From contig NZ_JBNAGA010000002.1 of NCBI RefSeq assembly GCF_049800955.1, positions 930,001 to 994,000 on the forward strand: a stretch of DNA of 64,000 bases, given 5' to 3'. Within the stretch, counting starts at the first letter, position 1. The number at the start of each line of letters is the position of its first letter. Under the pieces are notes generated by a model, which was given only the letters and a program-made list of their open reading frames with translations, was not told where the DNA came from and ran no database searches. The stretch is from JAKVBH01 sp049800955. Its GTDB lineage: Bacteria; Pseudomonadota; Alphaproteobacteria; Rhodobacterales; Rhodobacteraceae. Both the position numbers and the translations under genes were made by a program. Below, piece by piece: positions 16,764 to 24,817 of this stretch.

Positions 16764-17708
16764 ATGTTTGTGAATGTCCCAGAGTCTGAGCAACTTGAAA
16801 ACACGGCGCTTCGTCTATTCTTCGATGGCTGGGAGCGAACAGTAGACCTTCATCTGGACTTTTGCTCAGTGTATCCTGTTCCAATTGAAGAAGTAGCTGG
16901 CGAACACGATTTCTCCGAAGAGTGGGCCGAATACGTTGATAGCGCCCAGGCTGAAATGGGAGCTATCTGTGCGGTCATTCAACAAGCGGCAGAAATTCGG
17001 TTGAAATCGATCATCTGTGCGGTGAGCCCCTTTCTCCTCCTTCTTAACAGTGAAGTTCCCTTGAAGATGACGGACGCTGATCTGGATTTCACAGGTCTAC
17101 GAACTTTGGATGCTGTCGATCTACCAAGGGCCGTCCGCACAATGACCGATTTCGAACTGCCCGACAGCTACATCCAACAATATGGAGAGCTACGCAAACG
17201 CCGCAATCAAGTCGCGCATCTAGGTTCACACCAAGGCGGGCTATCGCCATCGCTGCTGATCGACTTCTTGCGTCAGCAGTTCCTCGCATTGTGGCCTGAT
17301 GGGCGATGGTTGAACCGACGAGTTGAGTTTGATGGGAACAGTGCCCAACGTTTCTTTCATGACGGAAGGTATTCGTCAGTCGAAACTACGGTGATGATTG
17401 AACTCCCAAGCACCCGTGCACTGTTGGACAACGAAACTTTCAAGAAGGTCGTTGGGGTGTCCAAGGGCAAACTGAAAGGCTTCTGCCCAAACTGTGTTGA
17501 TGCCATCGCCAGCAAAACAGGTATCGATCCCGAAGCGACAGCCTACCAAACAGGTGAACAGGCAGCATTCTGCGCGATGTGTGAAAACAGTTTGCAGATT
17601 CATAACGAGCAAGAGTGTTGTGATCGGTGTGAAGCGGGACAATTCGCGACCAGTGTTTCTGATGAAACCGATACCATTTCTGTTTGTTACCGCTGCGGTT
17701 ACAGGTAG
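16764..17708 (+). CDS. HEPN-domain protein with C-terminal zinc ribbons, candidate defence RNase
   Basis: A 314-residue protein not recognised as a named family. Residues 142-152, ELRKRRNQVAH, carry R-x4-H (R147, H152) in the RN-x-x-AH form typical of HEPN ribonucleases. The preceding region (about 55-140) is helical, as in HEPN folds. The C-terminal 75 residues contain four CxxC-type pairs: C241/C244, C270/C273, C286/C289 (with C285) and C308/C311, enough for two zinc ribbons. HEPN RNases are common in toxin and antiphage systems and cleave RNA when triggered. It lies alone, upstream of Phd-DarT-DarG on the same strand. Start ATG 16764 has GAGGTGG upstream. Function is inference. Confidence 0.6.
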   Translation: MFVNVPESEQLENTALRLFFDGWERTVDLHLDFCSVYPVPIEEVAGEHDFSEEWAEYVDSAQAEMGAICAVIQQAAEIRLKSIICAVSPFLLLLNSEVPLKMTDADLDFTGLRTLDAVDLPRAVRTMTDFELPDSYIQQYGELRKRRNQVAHLGSHQGGLSPSLLIDFLRQQFLALWPDGRWLNRRVEFDGNSAQRFFHDGRYSSVETTVMIELPSTRALLDNETFKKVVGVSKGKLKGFCPNCVDAIASKTGIDPEATAYQTGEQAAFCAMCENSLQIHNEQECCDRCEAGQFATSVSDETDTISVCYRCGYR

Positions 17709-17805
17709 CCTTCATCGCTGACAGAGAGCCGCCTCTCGATACTGACTGCATAAGCGCATTTCCTGAGTAGTGGACAAAGTAGCCAGAATGGCTTTATGTG
17801 AACAC

Positions 17806-17985
17806 ATGAAAAACATTTCCGCTAAAGACGCGAAGAACCAGTTCGGCAAGATGATTGACGACGCCAGGCTAGAACCTGTGGTCATTCAAAAACATGGCCG
17901 TCCAGTCGCCGTCGTTTGTTCGGTGGAAGAGTATGAGCGTCTGATTGCCTTGGATGGCAGCAATCACCGAGTGAGCGGATCATGA
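17806..17985 (+). CDS. Phd/YefM-type antitoxin-like protein preceding darT
   Basis: A 59-residue protein, MKNISAKDAKNQFGKMIDDA, then VVIQKHGRPVAVVCSVEEYERL: the Phd/YefM DNA-binding domain almost alone, with little C-terminal tail. The start is set at 17806 by family alignment; ATG 17788 and GTG 17770 are in frame but add unfamiliar residues. Its stop overlaps the darT start (ATGA at 17982-17985). Phd proteins repress their own operon and bind a toxin. Here the toxin (DarT) already has its known antitoxin DarG downstream, so this one may act as the operon repressor. Confidence 0.85.
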   Translation: MKNISAKDAKNQFGKMIDDARLEPVVIQKHGRPVAVVCSVEEYERLIALDGSNHRVSGS

Positions 17986-18641
17986 GCGAGGTGCCGGATA
18001 AGGTTCGTATCTTCCACATCGTGCATGTGGATCGACTCCCTTCGATCATCGCTGATGGCTTTCTTTGGTCTGATGCCGAGACACGTCGGCGCGGTTCACC
18101 AGGCACAACGGTAGGGATGCAGAGTATCAAGGATCGCCGCCTGACATCATTGCTCACGTCCCATCCAGGGCTGACTGTGGGCTCCTGCGTCCCGTTCTAC
18201 TTCTGCCCCAGGTCAGTGATGCTGTATCTGCTCCATCGCGGAAATCATGAAGGCGTAACTTACCAAGGCGGACAACAGAACATCGTTCACCTGGTCGCCG
18301 ATGTTCCGGCAACCGTTCAATGGGCAGAGCAGAACAACAAACGCTGGGCCTTTACGCTGTCAAATGCAGGGTCAGGATACTTCGAAGATCGGTCCGATCT
18401 CGCACAACTTGGTGAAGTGAACTGGGATGCCGTGAACGCCACGCAATGGGGCGGTAACGGGGTCAGCAGAGACATCAAAGAAGGAAAGCAGGCTGAGTTC
18501 TTGGTGGAGCAAGCATTCCCGTGGGAGTGCGTTCTGGGTATCGGTGTCTTCTCTCAGGCTCAGGGGGAACAAGTGACGCGATTGATCTCAGGATTGGCGC
18601 ACAAGCCCAAGATTGGGGTCCGAAGAAATTGGTATTATTGA
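17982..18641 (+). CDS. darT: DarT ssDNA ADP-ribosyltransferase toxin
   Basis: A 219-residue protein of the DarT (DUF4433) family. Family features are the N-terminal FHIVHVDRLPSIIADGFLW, the VPFYFCPRSVMLYLLHRGN segment, and the late KQAEFLVEQAFPW stretch holding the likely catalytic glutamate. DarT transfers ADP-ribose from NAD+ to bases in single-stranded DNA, blocking replication; some family members act in phage defence. The start overlaps the Phd-like stop, and the stop is 19 bases before darG. Length is normal. Confidence 0.92.
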   Translation: MSEVPDKVRIFHIVHVDRLPSIIADGFLWSDAETRRRGSPGTTVGMQSIKDRRLTSLLTSHPGLTVGSCVPFYFCPRSVMLYLLHRGNHEGVTYQGGQQNIVHLVADVPATVQWAEQNNKRWAFTLSNAGSGYFEDRSDLAQLGEVNWDAVNATQWGGNGVSRDIKEGKQAEFLVEQAFPWECVLGIGVFSQAQGEQVTRLISGLAHKPKIGVRRNWYY

Positions 18642-18660
18642 AGAGCAAGGGAGGCATTCG

Positions 18661-19710
18661 ATGATTCGATATACGACGGGCGATGTCCTTCGCGCTGACG
18701 TTGATGCCATCGTCAACACCGTCAACTGCGTGGGTGTGATGGGGCGTGGAATCGCGCTTCAGTTCAAGAAGACGTTCCCCAAGAATTACGAGAAGTATCG
18801 TGCAGCTTGTGACAGAGGCGAAGTCGTTCCTGGTAAGATGTTCATCACGGAGCGGGACGCAATGCTGGGTCCGCGCTTCATTATCAATTTTCCCACCAAG
18901 CGACACTGGCGTGGAAAGAGCCGAATAGAAGACATCGAGTCCGGCCTAACTGCACTGCGAGAAGACATCCAGGCGTATGGGATCAGGTCCATCGCAATCC
19001 CTCCGCTAGGTGCGGGCTTGGGAGGGTTGAATTGGGCTGATGTGCGCGACAGGATAGAGAGAGCCCTGGGTGAACTGGACATCGACATCGTGGTGTATGA
19101 ACCAGGTCAAGCACCAGACGCTGCCGTGATGGCTCGAACCAAGGAAGCGCCGACCATGACAGTTGGTCGCGCCACCTTGGTGACGCTAGTTGACCGCTAT
19201 CTTGCAGGTCTGCTTGATCCGTTCATCACGCTCATCGAATTGCACAAGCTGATGTATTTCATGCAGGAAGCAGGGCAGCCGCTAAGGCTCAATTACAAGA
19301 AGCATGTCTATGGCCCCTACGCTGACAACCTAAGACACGTGCTACATGCCATCGAAGGCCACATGGTATCGGGCTACGCTGATGGTGGTGACGCGCCGAA
19401 CAAGCAGATTGAATTGGTGCCTGGTGCAATTGAGGAAGCCAGAGCGTTCGTAAAGTCAGATGACGATGCCCAGGAACGCTTTGAGCGTGTCAGCGAAATG
19501 GTGCAGGGCTTTGAGACCCCCTACGGTCTTGAACTCTTGGCCACTGTGCACTGGCTGATTCAACATGAGAATATCACCAGCAAGGATGAGGTCGTTCAAC
19601 AGACCCACGCATGGAACGACCGGAAGAAGCGGTTCACCCCTCGCCAGATCGGTATCGCGTATGACCATCTTGTCGCATCTGGTTGGGCTTCAGGGGTAGC
19701 TGCCCATTAG
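18661..19710 (+). CDS. darG: DarG macrodomain antitoxin
   Basis: A 349-residue protein. Residues 1-155 are a macrodomain (TTGDVLRADVDAIVNTVNCVGVMGRGIALQFKK; PPLGAGLGGLNW) that removes ADP-ribose from DNA. Residues about 165-349 are the DarT-binding C-terminal domain (LVTLVDRYLAG; LHKLMYFMQEAGQPLRLNYKKHVYGPYADNLRHVL). The ATG at 18661 has GGGAGG upstream and starts the macrodomain directly; the longer frame from 18613 runs into darT. It protects the host from DarT. Both domains look intact. Confidence 0.95.
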   Translation: MIRYTTGDVLRADVDAIVNTVNCVGVMGRGIALQFKKTFPKNYEKYRAACDRGEVVPGKMFITERDAMLGPRFIINFPTKRHWRGKSRIEDIESGLTALREDIQAYGIRSIAIPPLGAGLGGLNWADVRDRIERALGELDIDIVVYEPGQAPDAAVMARTKEAPTMTVGRATLVTLVDRYLAGLLDPFITLIELHKLMYFMQEAGQPLRLNYKKHVYGPYADNLRHVLHAIEGHMVSGYADGGDAPNKQIELVPGAIEEARAFVKSDDDAQERFERVSEMVQGFETPYGLELLATVHWLIQHENITSKDEVVQQTHAWNDRKKRFTPRQIGIAYDHLVASGWASGVAAH

Positions 19711-19985
19711 TCTAAAGCCATGATTGTCGCTGAACGAATAGCTGCAAGACTAACGCGTTCCACCGACCGAGTGCGTGTTTCGGCCACTCACTCAAACCAA
19801 GGGGAGCGATTTATTTTTAATATTTTCAACATATTAAACGATTTTTCCAATTTTATTCACTTCATCGTGTTGAAAAAGGTCGTAGGGATTCCAATGTTTC
19901 TTGCGTCCACGCAGGACAATTATCGAAACTGCTCTCGAAGACGGGTGTAACCACGGTCGAGACCTCAAAGTGAGGTTTATCGACC
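19711..19985. other. AT-rich intergenic region between darG and the excisionase-like gene
   Basis: A stretch near 19805-19860 is much richer in A and T than the surroundings, with runs such as TTTATTTTTAATATTTTC. It probably holds the promoter of the integrase operon or a nucleoid-protein site. A plus-strand frame 19720-19950 has an odd composition and no ribosome site and is not called. Confidence 0.35.
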
Positions 19986-20327
19986 ATGATCAATACACAC
20001 TTTTTCCCTCATATCGTCAGCAATCCCCCTGCCGCCGATCTGACTGAGTTTGCGCCCGCGAAATCCGTGAAGGTTCGCTGGCCGGAACTGATGGGCATCG
20101 CGACCCTGGCTGAATACCTGGACATGTCCGAGGCGTCAGTGCGCAAGCTCATTGACCAAGGTGTCCTTCCTCCTGCAACAACCGCCCCTAGCCCTCGATT
20201 GAAACGATGGAAGCGTTCCGTCGTAGATGAGCGGTTGCAGCGCATCGCGGACCATGGCCGCAGTGGCGGCAAGTCTATGGATGCGGTTCTTGCAGGGCGC
20301 ATCGCCTCCAATCGGGGGGGGCGCTGA
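19986..20327 (+). CDS. Excisionase/AlpA-like HTH protein
   Basis: A 113-residue protein. The middle holds an AlpA/MerR-type helix-turn-helix: MGIATLAEYLDMSEASVRKL, then IDQGVLPPATTAPSPRLKRWKRSVVDERLQ. Such proteins steer the integrase between insertion and excision, or activate its gene. It starts at ATG 19986 with GAGG upstream and ends one base before the integrase start, so both are in one operon. Confidence 0.75.
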   Translation: MINTHFFPHIVSNPPAADLTEFAPAKSVKVRWPELMGIATLAEYLDMSEASVRKLIDQGVLPPATTAPSPRLKRWKRSVVDERLQRIADHGRSGGKSMDAVLAGRIASNRGGR

Positions 20328-20328
20328 T

Positions 20329-21432
20329 ATGCCTCGTATTCGTGAGCACCTTCTCCAGACCACCAATCGACACGGCAACATCCGCTATATGTTCCACCGT
20401 CGCCCTGACGGACGACGCATCACCATCAAAGGTGAACCAGGAGACGCAGCGTTCGAAGCGCGTTACGACTTCCTTGTGCGAGGTGGTGACCGCATCGAGG
20501 AACTCGATCAGGCGTCTATCAAGCGTCAACGAGAAGGTGAACGGCCTGAACTCGTGCGGGAATTGACACGATTGCATGAAAGCTACTTGGACAAGCTGGT
20601 GGCGCAAGGCGTTCTTTCGGCCAGCACCTCGGCCCACTATGTCCGCTTCACCCGCAGGCTCGGTGATGAGTTCGGCGATGTGCCTCTGCACACGATCACA
20701 GAGGCCCATTTGATGCAGGTATTGGACATGTGGAGTGAAACTGCCAACGCCTACAACAACGCATTGCGGGCCATTAAACACCTGTTCTCTTATGCTGCCA
20801 AAAGTTGGGGTCTGCGCCCGAACCCAGCGGCGATGATCGCCAAGAAAGAGGTCGCCACCGATGGGTTCACGCCCTGGTCTGAGGATGACCTGCAACGATA
20901 CTTTAAGCACCATCAACTGGGGACAAAGGCCCATCTGGCGATGATGCTCCTGATGCGGGTTGCACCCCGCATCAGTGATCTGGTGAAGCTGGGGCCAAAG
21001 CACATCATTGAAATCGATGGCGAACGATATCTGCATTTCAAGCCGCAGAAGACGAAGACCGTAGATGTCACCGTGCCGATCACCGCAGACCTTCAGGAGG
21101 CGATTGATGCAGCACCCACTGGCGACGAGACCTTTTTGGTTACTGCATACAACCGACCGCACAGCGCCAAGGCATTCTGCTCGAAGATCGCACAATGGCG
21201 ACGTGAGGCGGGCATCACCGAACAATTGTCCGCTCATGGCATGAGAAAGACTGTCGGCATCAATCTCGCCGAGAATGGTGCCACAGAATACCAACTCATG
21301 GCAGCACTGGGACACACCACACCCAAGGTCACAGAGGTCTACACCCGTGCTGCGAAGCGTCGTGACCTGGCAATTGCAGCAGTGGAAAAATCCACACTTC
21401 GTGACTTCAGCAAAAGCGGGGAGGAACAGTGA
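20329..21432 (+). CDS. Tyrosine integrase of the island
   Basis: A 367-residue site-specific recombinase. The N-terminal arm/SAM-like core-binding domain is about residues 80-165, and the catalytic domain runs from about 180. The catalytic set is visible: R214 (RVAPRISDL), H303 and R306 (AHGMRKT), H329 (LGHTT) and nucleophile Y338 (VYTRA). ATG 20329 is chosen because it follows the HTH gene closely; the longer frame from 20227 is a shadow. It lies about 800 bases from tRNA-Arg, the insertion target. The next gene overlaps by one base. Confidence 0.94.
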   Translation: MPRIREHLLQTTNRHGNIRYMFHRRPDGRRITIKGEPGDAAFEARYDFLVRGGDRIEELDQASIKRQREGERPELVRELTRLHESYLDKLVAQGVLSASTSAHYVRFTRRLGDEFGDVPLHTITEAHLMQVLDMWSETANAYNNALRAIKHLFSYAAKSWGLRPNPAAMIAKKEVATDGFTPWSEDDLQRYFKHHQLGTKAHLAMMLLMRVAPRISDLVKLGPKHIIEIDGERYLHFKPQKTKTVDVTVPITADLQEAIDAAPTGDETFLVTAYNRPHSAKAFCSKIAQWRREAGITEQLSAHGMRKTVGINLAENGATEYQLMAALGHTTPKVTEVYTRAAKRRDLAIAAVEKSTLRDFSKSGEEQ

Positions 21433-21851
21433 TGCACCCACTCGAATTTAAGTCAAAGTATGGAAAACCCATGCAGCAACTGGAAAGCGCAATGATTGCG
21501 GCGCTGTCTGACTGCGGAGATGGAAAATGGTTCAGCCTGTCCCAGTTGGTGAAGGAGATGCGTTTGCCGTTGGACTTTGCCCTGGGGAATGATGTCGAGG
21601 GGTTGGTTGCCCAAAGACTGGCTGCTTGGAACTGGTATCGTCACAACACACAACGGGGCGACCGTTTCGTGCGTAGGAACCACAAGACTGAGACCAAGCT
21701 GATCATTCTTGCAGATCGCCGGAACATCAAAACTAACGCATCTTGGCCTCCCCACGAAGTGAAAAGAACCACCTCCGTTCCTAAATCATCCGGTTTGCTC
21801 AGCCGCATTCGGAAACGGAAGCGTTCGTTGCAGTTGCAAAGAATGACCTGA
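21432..21851 (+). CDS. Hypothetical protein coupled to the integrase gene
   Basis: A 139-residue, basic protein (many lysines and arginines in the last 50 residues, LLSRIRKRKRSLQLQ). It starts at ATG 21432, overlapping the integrase stop (TGATG). The region around residues 15-60, QQLESAMIAALSDCGDGKWFSL, could be a winged-helix-like fold. I do not recognise a family. Its place suggests a role in integration or maintenance of the island. Confidence 0.55.
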   Translation: MHPLEFKSKYGKPMQQLESAMIAALSDCGDGKWFSLSQLVKEMRLPLDFALGNDVEGLVAQRLAAWNWYRHNTQRGDRFVRRNHKTETKLIILADRRNIKTNASWPPHEVKRTTSVPKSSGLLSRIRKRKRSLQLQRMT

Positions 21852-21869
21852 TTTAACGATCAGCTTTGT

Positions 21870-21897
21870 GGGTGGCCAACTGAGAAGCTGGCCACCC
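21870..21897. other. Hairpin after the integrase operon, possible terminator
   Basis: GGGTGGCCA at 21870-21878 pairs perfectly with TGGCCACCC at 21889-21897, with a ten-base loop. It lies 19 bases past the last stop of the integrase operon. It has no U-tract, so termination is uncertain. Confidence 0.45.
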
Positions 21898-21947
21898 CGA
21901 AACAGGACTGCGATCACAATCGAAGTGTTCATCCGGCAGGAGCGGGC

Positions 21948-22073
21948 TTCTTGATCCTTTCTTGACCGCAGAGCCGATACGATGCCCGAACAAGACCACC
22001 TATTGGCACATATAGTCGCAATTGGCCCTATCACTACTAAATGCTGTTGAAGCGTTTCTTGACCCGTTCTTGA
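21948..22073 (+). repeat. Paired TTCTTGA repeats, candidate integrase arm sites
   Basis: TTCTTGA occurs at 21948, 21959, 22056 and 22067. Each pair has an 11-base start-to-start distance, one helical turn, and the pairs align over 20 bases as TTCTTGAYCCKTTCTTGAYS. Same-strand short repeats beside an attachment core are the normal form of tyrosine-integrase arm sites. Confidence 0.5.
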
Positions 22074-22248
22074 TGATCTCTGCACCCAAGGCCCCAATGC
22101 CGCCCGAAATCCTCCCCGATGAAAGATATCGACAGTTTGACCTGCGGTCATCAAAACTCGCGTTTCCGACCGCCTTGTATCAGGTTCCGCACACCTTTCC
22201 GCACACCTTGGGGTGTGTTGGCAATTTCCTTAATGAAATCAGTAAGGC

Positions 22249-22264
22249 TGGCGACCCCGGCAGG
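22249..22264. repeat. Island attachment site, tRNA copy (16-bp direct repeat)
   Basis: TGGCGACCCCGGCAGG, the 3' end of tRNA-Arg, repeated exactly at 4194-4209. The tRNA gene stays complete on this side. Confidence 0.85.
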
Positions 22265-22325
22265 ATTCGAACCTGCAACCTGCCCCTTAGGAGGGGGCTG
22301 CTCTATCCAGTTGAGCCACGGGGCC
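22249..22325 (-). tRNA. tRNA-Arg (anticodon CCU)
   Basis: On the minus strand, 77 bases from GGCCCCG to CGGGGTC-G-CCA, with the 7-bp acceptor stem closing (one G-U pair), D-arm GGCTCAACTGGATAGAGC, T-arm GCAGGTTCGAATCCTGC and an encoded CCA. The anticodon loop is CTCCTAA with anticodon CCT at 22291-22289. Its 3' end is the island insertion site. Confidence 0.97.
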
Positions 22326-22541
22326 TTTTCAAACTTCCAGCTTTTCAGCGAATTCTCACAAAACAATGCTTTGCGCCTGTTTGACGTCCGCTTGGAGCAC
22401 CGCAGCTATTGAACGGCACTGATCGATACACTTGGCCAAATTGGAGGGCTTTGTCACTACCCAACCTTGTCATGTTGTGTCTTTGAGGCTGAAAAATGAT
22501 CGGGCTAAAGGGACTTGTGCAACGCTTAAGGAGTGCCCGTC

Positions 22542-22631
22542 ATGGCCGAAATAACCACCTGGGCTGCCGAGACTTTGCCAGCCTTCGCAACCTCGCACAC
22601 GACCTTTGCGGCCATCGGGGCCTTCAAGTAG
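22542..22631 (+). CDS. Possible small protein (29 residues)
   Basis: ATG 22542 has AAGGAG nine bases upstream and opens a 29-codon frame, MAEITTWAAETLPAFATSHT and onward to AFK. The ribosome site is good but the peptide has no recognised features. It could be a small protein, a leader, or chance. Confidence 0.25.
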   Translation: MAEITTWAAETLPAFATSHTTFAAIGAFK

Positions 22632-22757
22632 ACGAAAGCCAGATGAAACGCTTTGGTTTGCTGCAAATGGGGGGCAATCGCATGCTCCGGCCAAGTGTGA
22701 AGTCATGCGGCGCCGAGCTCAGGCGCTCTCGTCCATCTTGTGACCGAAGGCACATCT

Positions 22758-23414
22758 TTAAAAGCGCAGGCCGAAAAAGATCATGGCCAAAGGGACCGGC
22801 GAGACTGCGAAGAGCAAGGTCAAAAAGGTCACGGCGGGCGAAAACAGGCCGCTTAGACCCGCGATCATCATGATGCCGCCGCCTCCGCCGATGAAGGAAT
22901 TCCCGGGTGTGTTTACGGCCAATGCGAGGGCTATGTAGCGATAGCGCAGTCCGAGCTTCATCACGCGCGCCGATTGGCCGTCGAGCAGCATGGCGAGGCG
23001 CTCGTCACCCGATAGTGGTGCTGCGCGGGCAACAACCTGTGCCGCGCGGCGCATGCGGAGCAACGACAAGAGTTGTTGCAAGGCGCTTATGGGTAAAAAC
23101 CGACCGATCGTGAAGGCGAGCATCATCGCGGCGACCGTGGCGATGTAGATAAGCGGAGCAATGCCCGGCCCGAAGGCGGCAAGAATAGCGATGCCAATCT
23201 CAGCGCCGGGAACAAAGGGTAACGCAAGCAACAGGATATACGCTACCGACCCCAGCATGATTACGCGGTGCACTTGTTGTTCGTTGTCAGGACGGATTTG
23301 CAGATCGAGCGCATCACGGATCTCATGCGCGCCCCATGTTGCGATCAAGATAACAGCCACGAGCAAAGCAAACCGCAGGAGCGTTGCCCCTATGCGCCTA
23401 CCGGAGGACGACAT
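22758..23414 (-). CDS. VTT/DedA-like (TVP38-related) membrane protein
   Basis: A 218-residue membrane protein. Hydrophobic segments lie at about residues 12-28, 50-68, 70-85, 88-108 and 160-215, with the VTT-type stretch LALPFVPGAEIGIAILAAFG followed by GRFLP. The C-terminal end holds the amphipathic PGNSFIGGGGGIMM and a final hydrophobic hairpin. Family members are implicated in lipid movement across the membrane. It follows the small exported protein gene by ten bases and is probably in its operon. Confidence 0.6.
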   Translation of the reverse strand: MSSSGRRIGATLLRFALLVAVILIATWGAHEIRDALDLQIRPDNEQQVHRVIMLGSVAYILLLALPFVPGAEIGIAILAAFGPGIAPLIYIATVAAMMLAFTIGRFLPISALQQLLSLLRMRRAAQVVARAAPLSGDERLAMLLDGQSARVMKLGLRYRYIALALAVNTPGNSFIGGGGGIMMIAGLSGLFSPAVTFLTLLFAVSPVPLAMIFFGLRF

Positions 23415-23424
23415 GCCCCGGTCC

Positions 23425-23904
23425 TCAACCGGCGATGTCGTCAGTTCCTGAAGCGGAGGTGCCTGTTGCGGTCAACGCGATCTGGTTCGTCCAGTACCAC
23501 CGGCGCGTGGTCCAAGTCCCATCGAGTGTCACGTCGTCCCCGTCCACCTGGCCGTAAAAGACCACGGTATGGGGGGCATCGGGGCAAATCGTGCGGGCAG
23601 TGAAGTGGATGACGCCGTCGATCTCTTTGGTTTGATACTCAGACCACCCAAAGTCACAGTAATTCTGACAATCCACCGACTGGAATGTGCCGTTACGAAA
23701 TACGATGAGGTCTTCGAGTACGGCGCCGCTGGCGACGTCGACACCGTTGACCTCAAAGGACCTCCCATCCAGCGCGCCGCTTTGGCTCCAGTCGCCATCG
23801 GGGACTTTCAGGTCCGGAATATCTTCGTTCATCACCGTCATGGTCGCAGCGCCGGTTCCGAGTGTTGCCATTGCGATGGCCGCAACCTGAAGAATCTGGG
23901 GCAT
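23425..23904 (-). CDS. Hypothetical exported protein
   Basis: A 159-residue protein with a probable signal peptide (MPQILQVAAIAMATLGTGAA). The mature part has four cysteines, two in SVDCQNYCDFGW, and repeated beta-type stretches (VVFYGQVDGDDVTLDGTW). It looks like a small secreted beta-barrel or lipocalin-like domain. I do not recognise the family. It is upstream of the VTT gene on the same strand. Confidence 0.55.
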   Translation of the reverse strand: MPQILQVAAIAMATLGTGAATMTVMNEDIPDLKVPDGDWSQSGALDGRSFEVNGVDVASGAVLEDLIVFRNGTFQSVDCQNYCDFGWSEYQTKEIDGVIHFTARTICPDAPHTVVFYGQVDGDDVTLDGTWTTRRWYWTNQIALTATGTSASGTDDIAG

Positions 23905-23992
23905 GGAAATCTCCTAAATCTGGGACCCGTTGGCAAATAATCGCGCCGCTTCGCGATGGTATGTCACCGGGTGACTGTGCGTAAAGCAAAAC

Positions 23993-24817
23993 CTATGCTT
24001 TGACTTCTGTCATCAGAACGCGGAACGTGGCACCGATCCGGTAGCCGCCATCCTTTTGGCGGAAGGGCGCGAGGGCCACGGCATGGGCCGCATCGAGCGC
24101 GTCTTGTCCGTTGTTCTCGGCAGCTTTGGCTGCGACGCCGGACGATCCCAGTCCCTTTTGCGCGGTGGCAAGATCCGGATAGGTCCAGAGCGTGTCCACA
24201 TCAAAAACCTCCAGGGGGGTCAATCCGGCGGACGCGGCCAGATCTTCCAGCCTGCCGGGTTCCGAGAGCGCAAACGGCCCGTTGGCATGGGGCGGTGCAG
24301 GGGGCAGCAGCGGTTTGAGCGCCGCGATAAGGGCTGTGGCTTCCATCGTTTCTGGAGCGCCCCAGGTCATGACAAAGACCTTCCCGCCGGGCCGTGTTGC
24401 GCGGTGTGCCTCCTGCAGAGCCCGCGTCGGATCAGCGGCGAATTGGAACGCGTTGAAGCCTGTGACCACATCGAAGCTGTGATCTTCAAATGGCAACGCC
24501 TCCAAATCGCCATGGGCAAGAGGCGCGTCGGGCAACCGCTTACGGGCCACGTCGAGCAAGGCCTCTGAGGCGTCGATGCCGGATACGTCGGCTCCGAGTT
24601 CGGCGGCAAAAGACATGGCCATACCTGCGCCACAGCCTGCATCCAGAAGCCGCGTGCCCGACCCTGCCCGCGCTTTGTCGAGGACAGCGTGGTAAGCAGG
24701 TGCGCATTGCGCTTCTTGGATGTTGGCCCAATCCGTGGCGCGCAAGCCCCAGATACGTCCGTTGGCCTCTCCGCTGCGGGCGGCCGGGGTCTTTGCATTG
24801 GTCTCCGTAACACTCAT
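23993..24817 (-). CDS. Class I SAM-dependent methyltransferase
   Basis: A 274-residue UbiE/Methyltransf_11-type enzyme. Motif I is LLDAGCGAGMAMSFAAELGA at about residues 58-77, with the acidic GIDAS strand end, then the DLEALPFEDHSFDVVTGFNA and RPGGKVFVMTWG stretches. The substrate cannot be told. It has no close operon partner; LysR lies divergently 280 bases away. Confidence 0.88.
   Translation of the reverse strand: MSVTETNAKTPAARSGEANGRIWGLRATDWANIQEAQCAPAYHAVLDKARAGSGTRLLDAGCGAGMAMSFAAELGADVSGIDASEALLDVARKRLPDAPLAHGDLEALPFEDHSFDVVTGFNAFQFAADPTRALQEAHRATRPGGKVFVMTWGAPETMEATALIAALKPLLPPAPPHANGPFALSEPGRLEDLAASAGLTPLEVFDVDTLWTYPDLATAQKGLGSSGVAAKAAENNGQDALDAAHAVALAPFRQKDGGYRIGATFRVLMTEVKA

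Larger units (their letters stand above)
21852..22248. other. Gene-free stretch between integrase operon and tRNA-Arg
   Basis: Holds a hairpin at 21870-21897 and two pairs of TTCTTGA repeats (listed separately). No gene is seen. Position and content suit the integrase-binding half of the attachment region. Confidence 0.5.
4194..22264. mobile_element. Integrated defence island of about 18 kb in tRNA-Arg(CCU)
   Basis: The element is bounded by the 16-bp direct repeats at 4194-4209 and 22249-22264, the second being the 3' end of tRNA-Arg. A tyrosine integrase gene with an adjacent excisionase-like HTH gene lies near the tRNA end. Cargo, left to right, is a SprT-like protease, hsdR, KwaB-like, KwaA-like, hsdS, broken hsdM, an HTH regulator, a divergent HTH gene with small envelope proteins, two serine recombinases, a HEPN/zinc-ribbon gene and Phd-DarT-DarG. 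There are no conjugation or phage structural genes, so it looks like a non-self-transmissible island. The flanking genes (TctA; VTT protein) look like core genome. Confidence 0.85.

Noticed and set aside
19720..19950. Plus-strand frame of 76 codons after darG
   Set aside because: AT-rich, odd composition, no ribosome site.
20275..21441. A 388-codon frame antisense to the integrase
   Set aside because: The plus strand has all five catalytic residues of a tyrosine recombinase; the antisense protein has no motifs.
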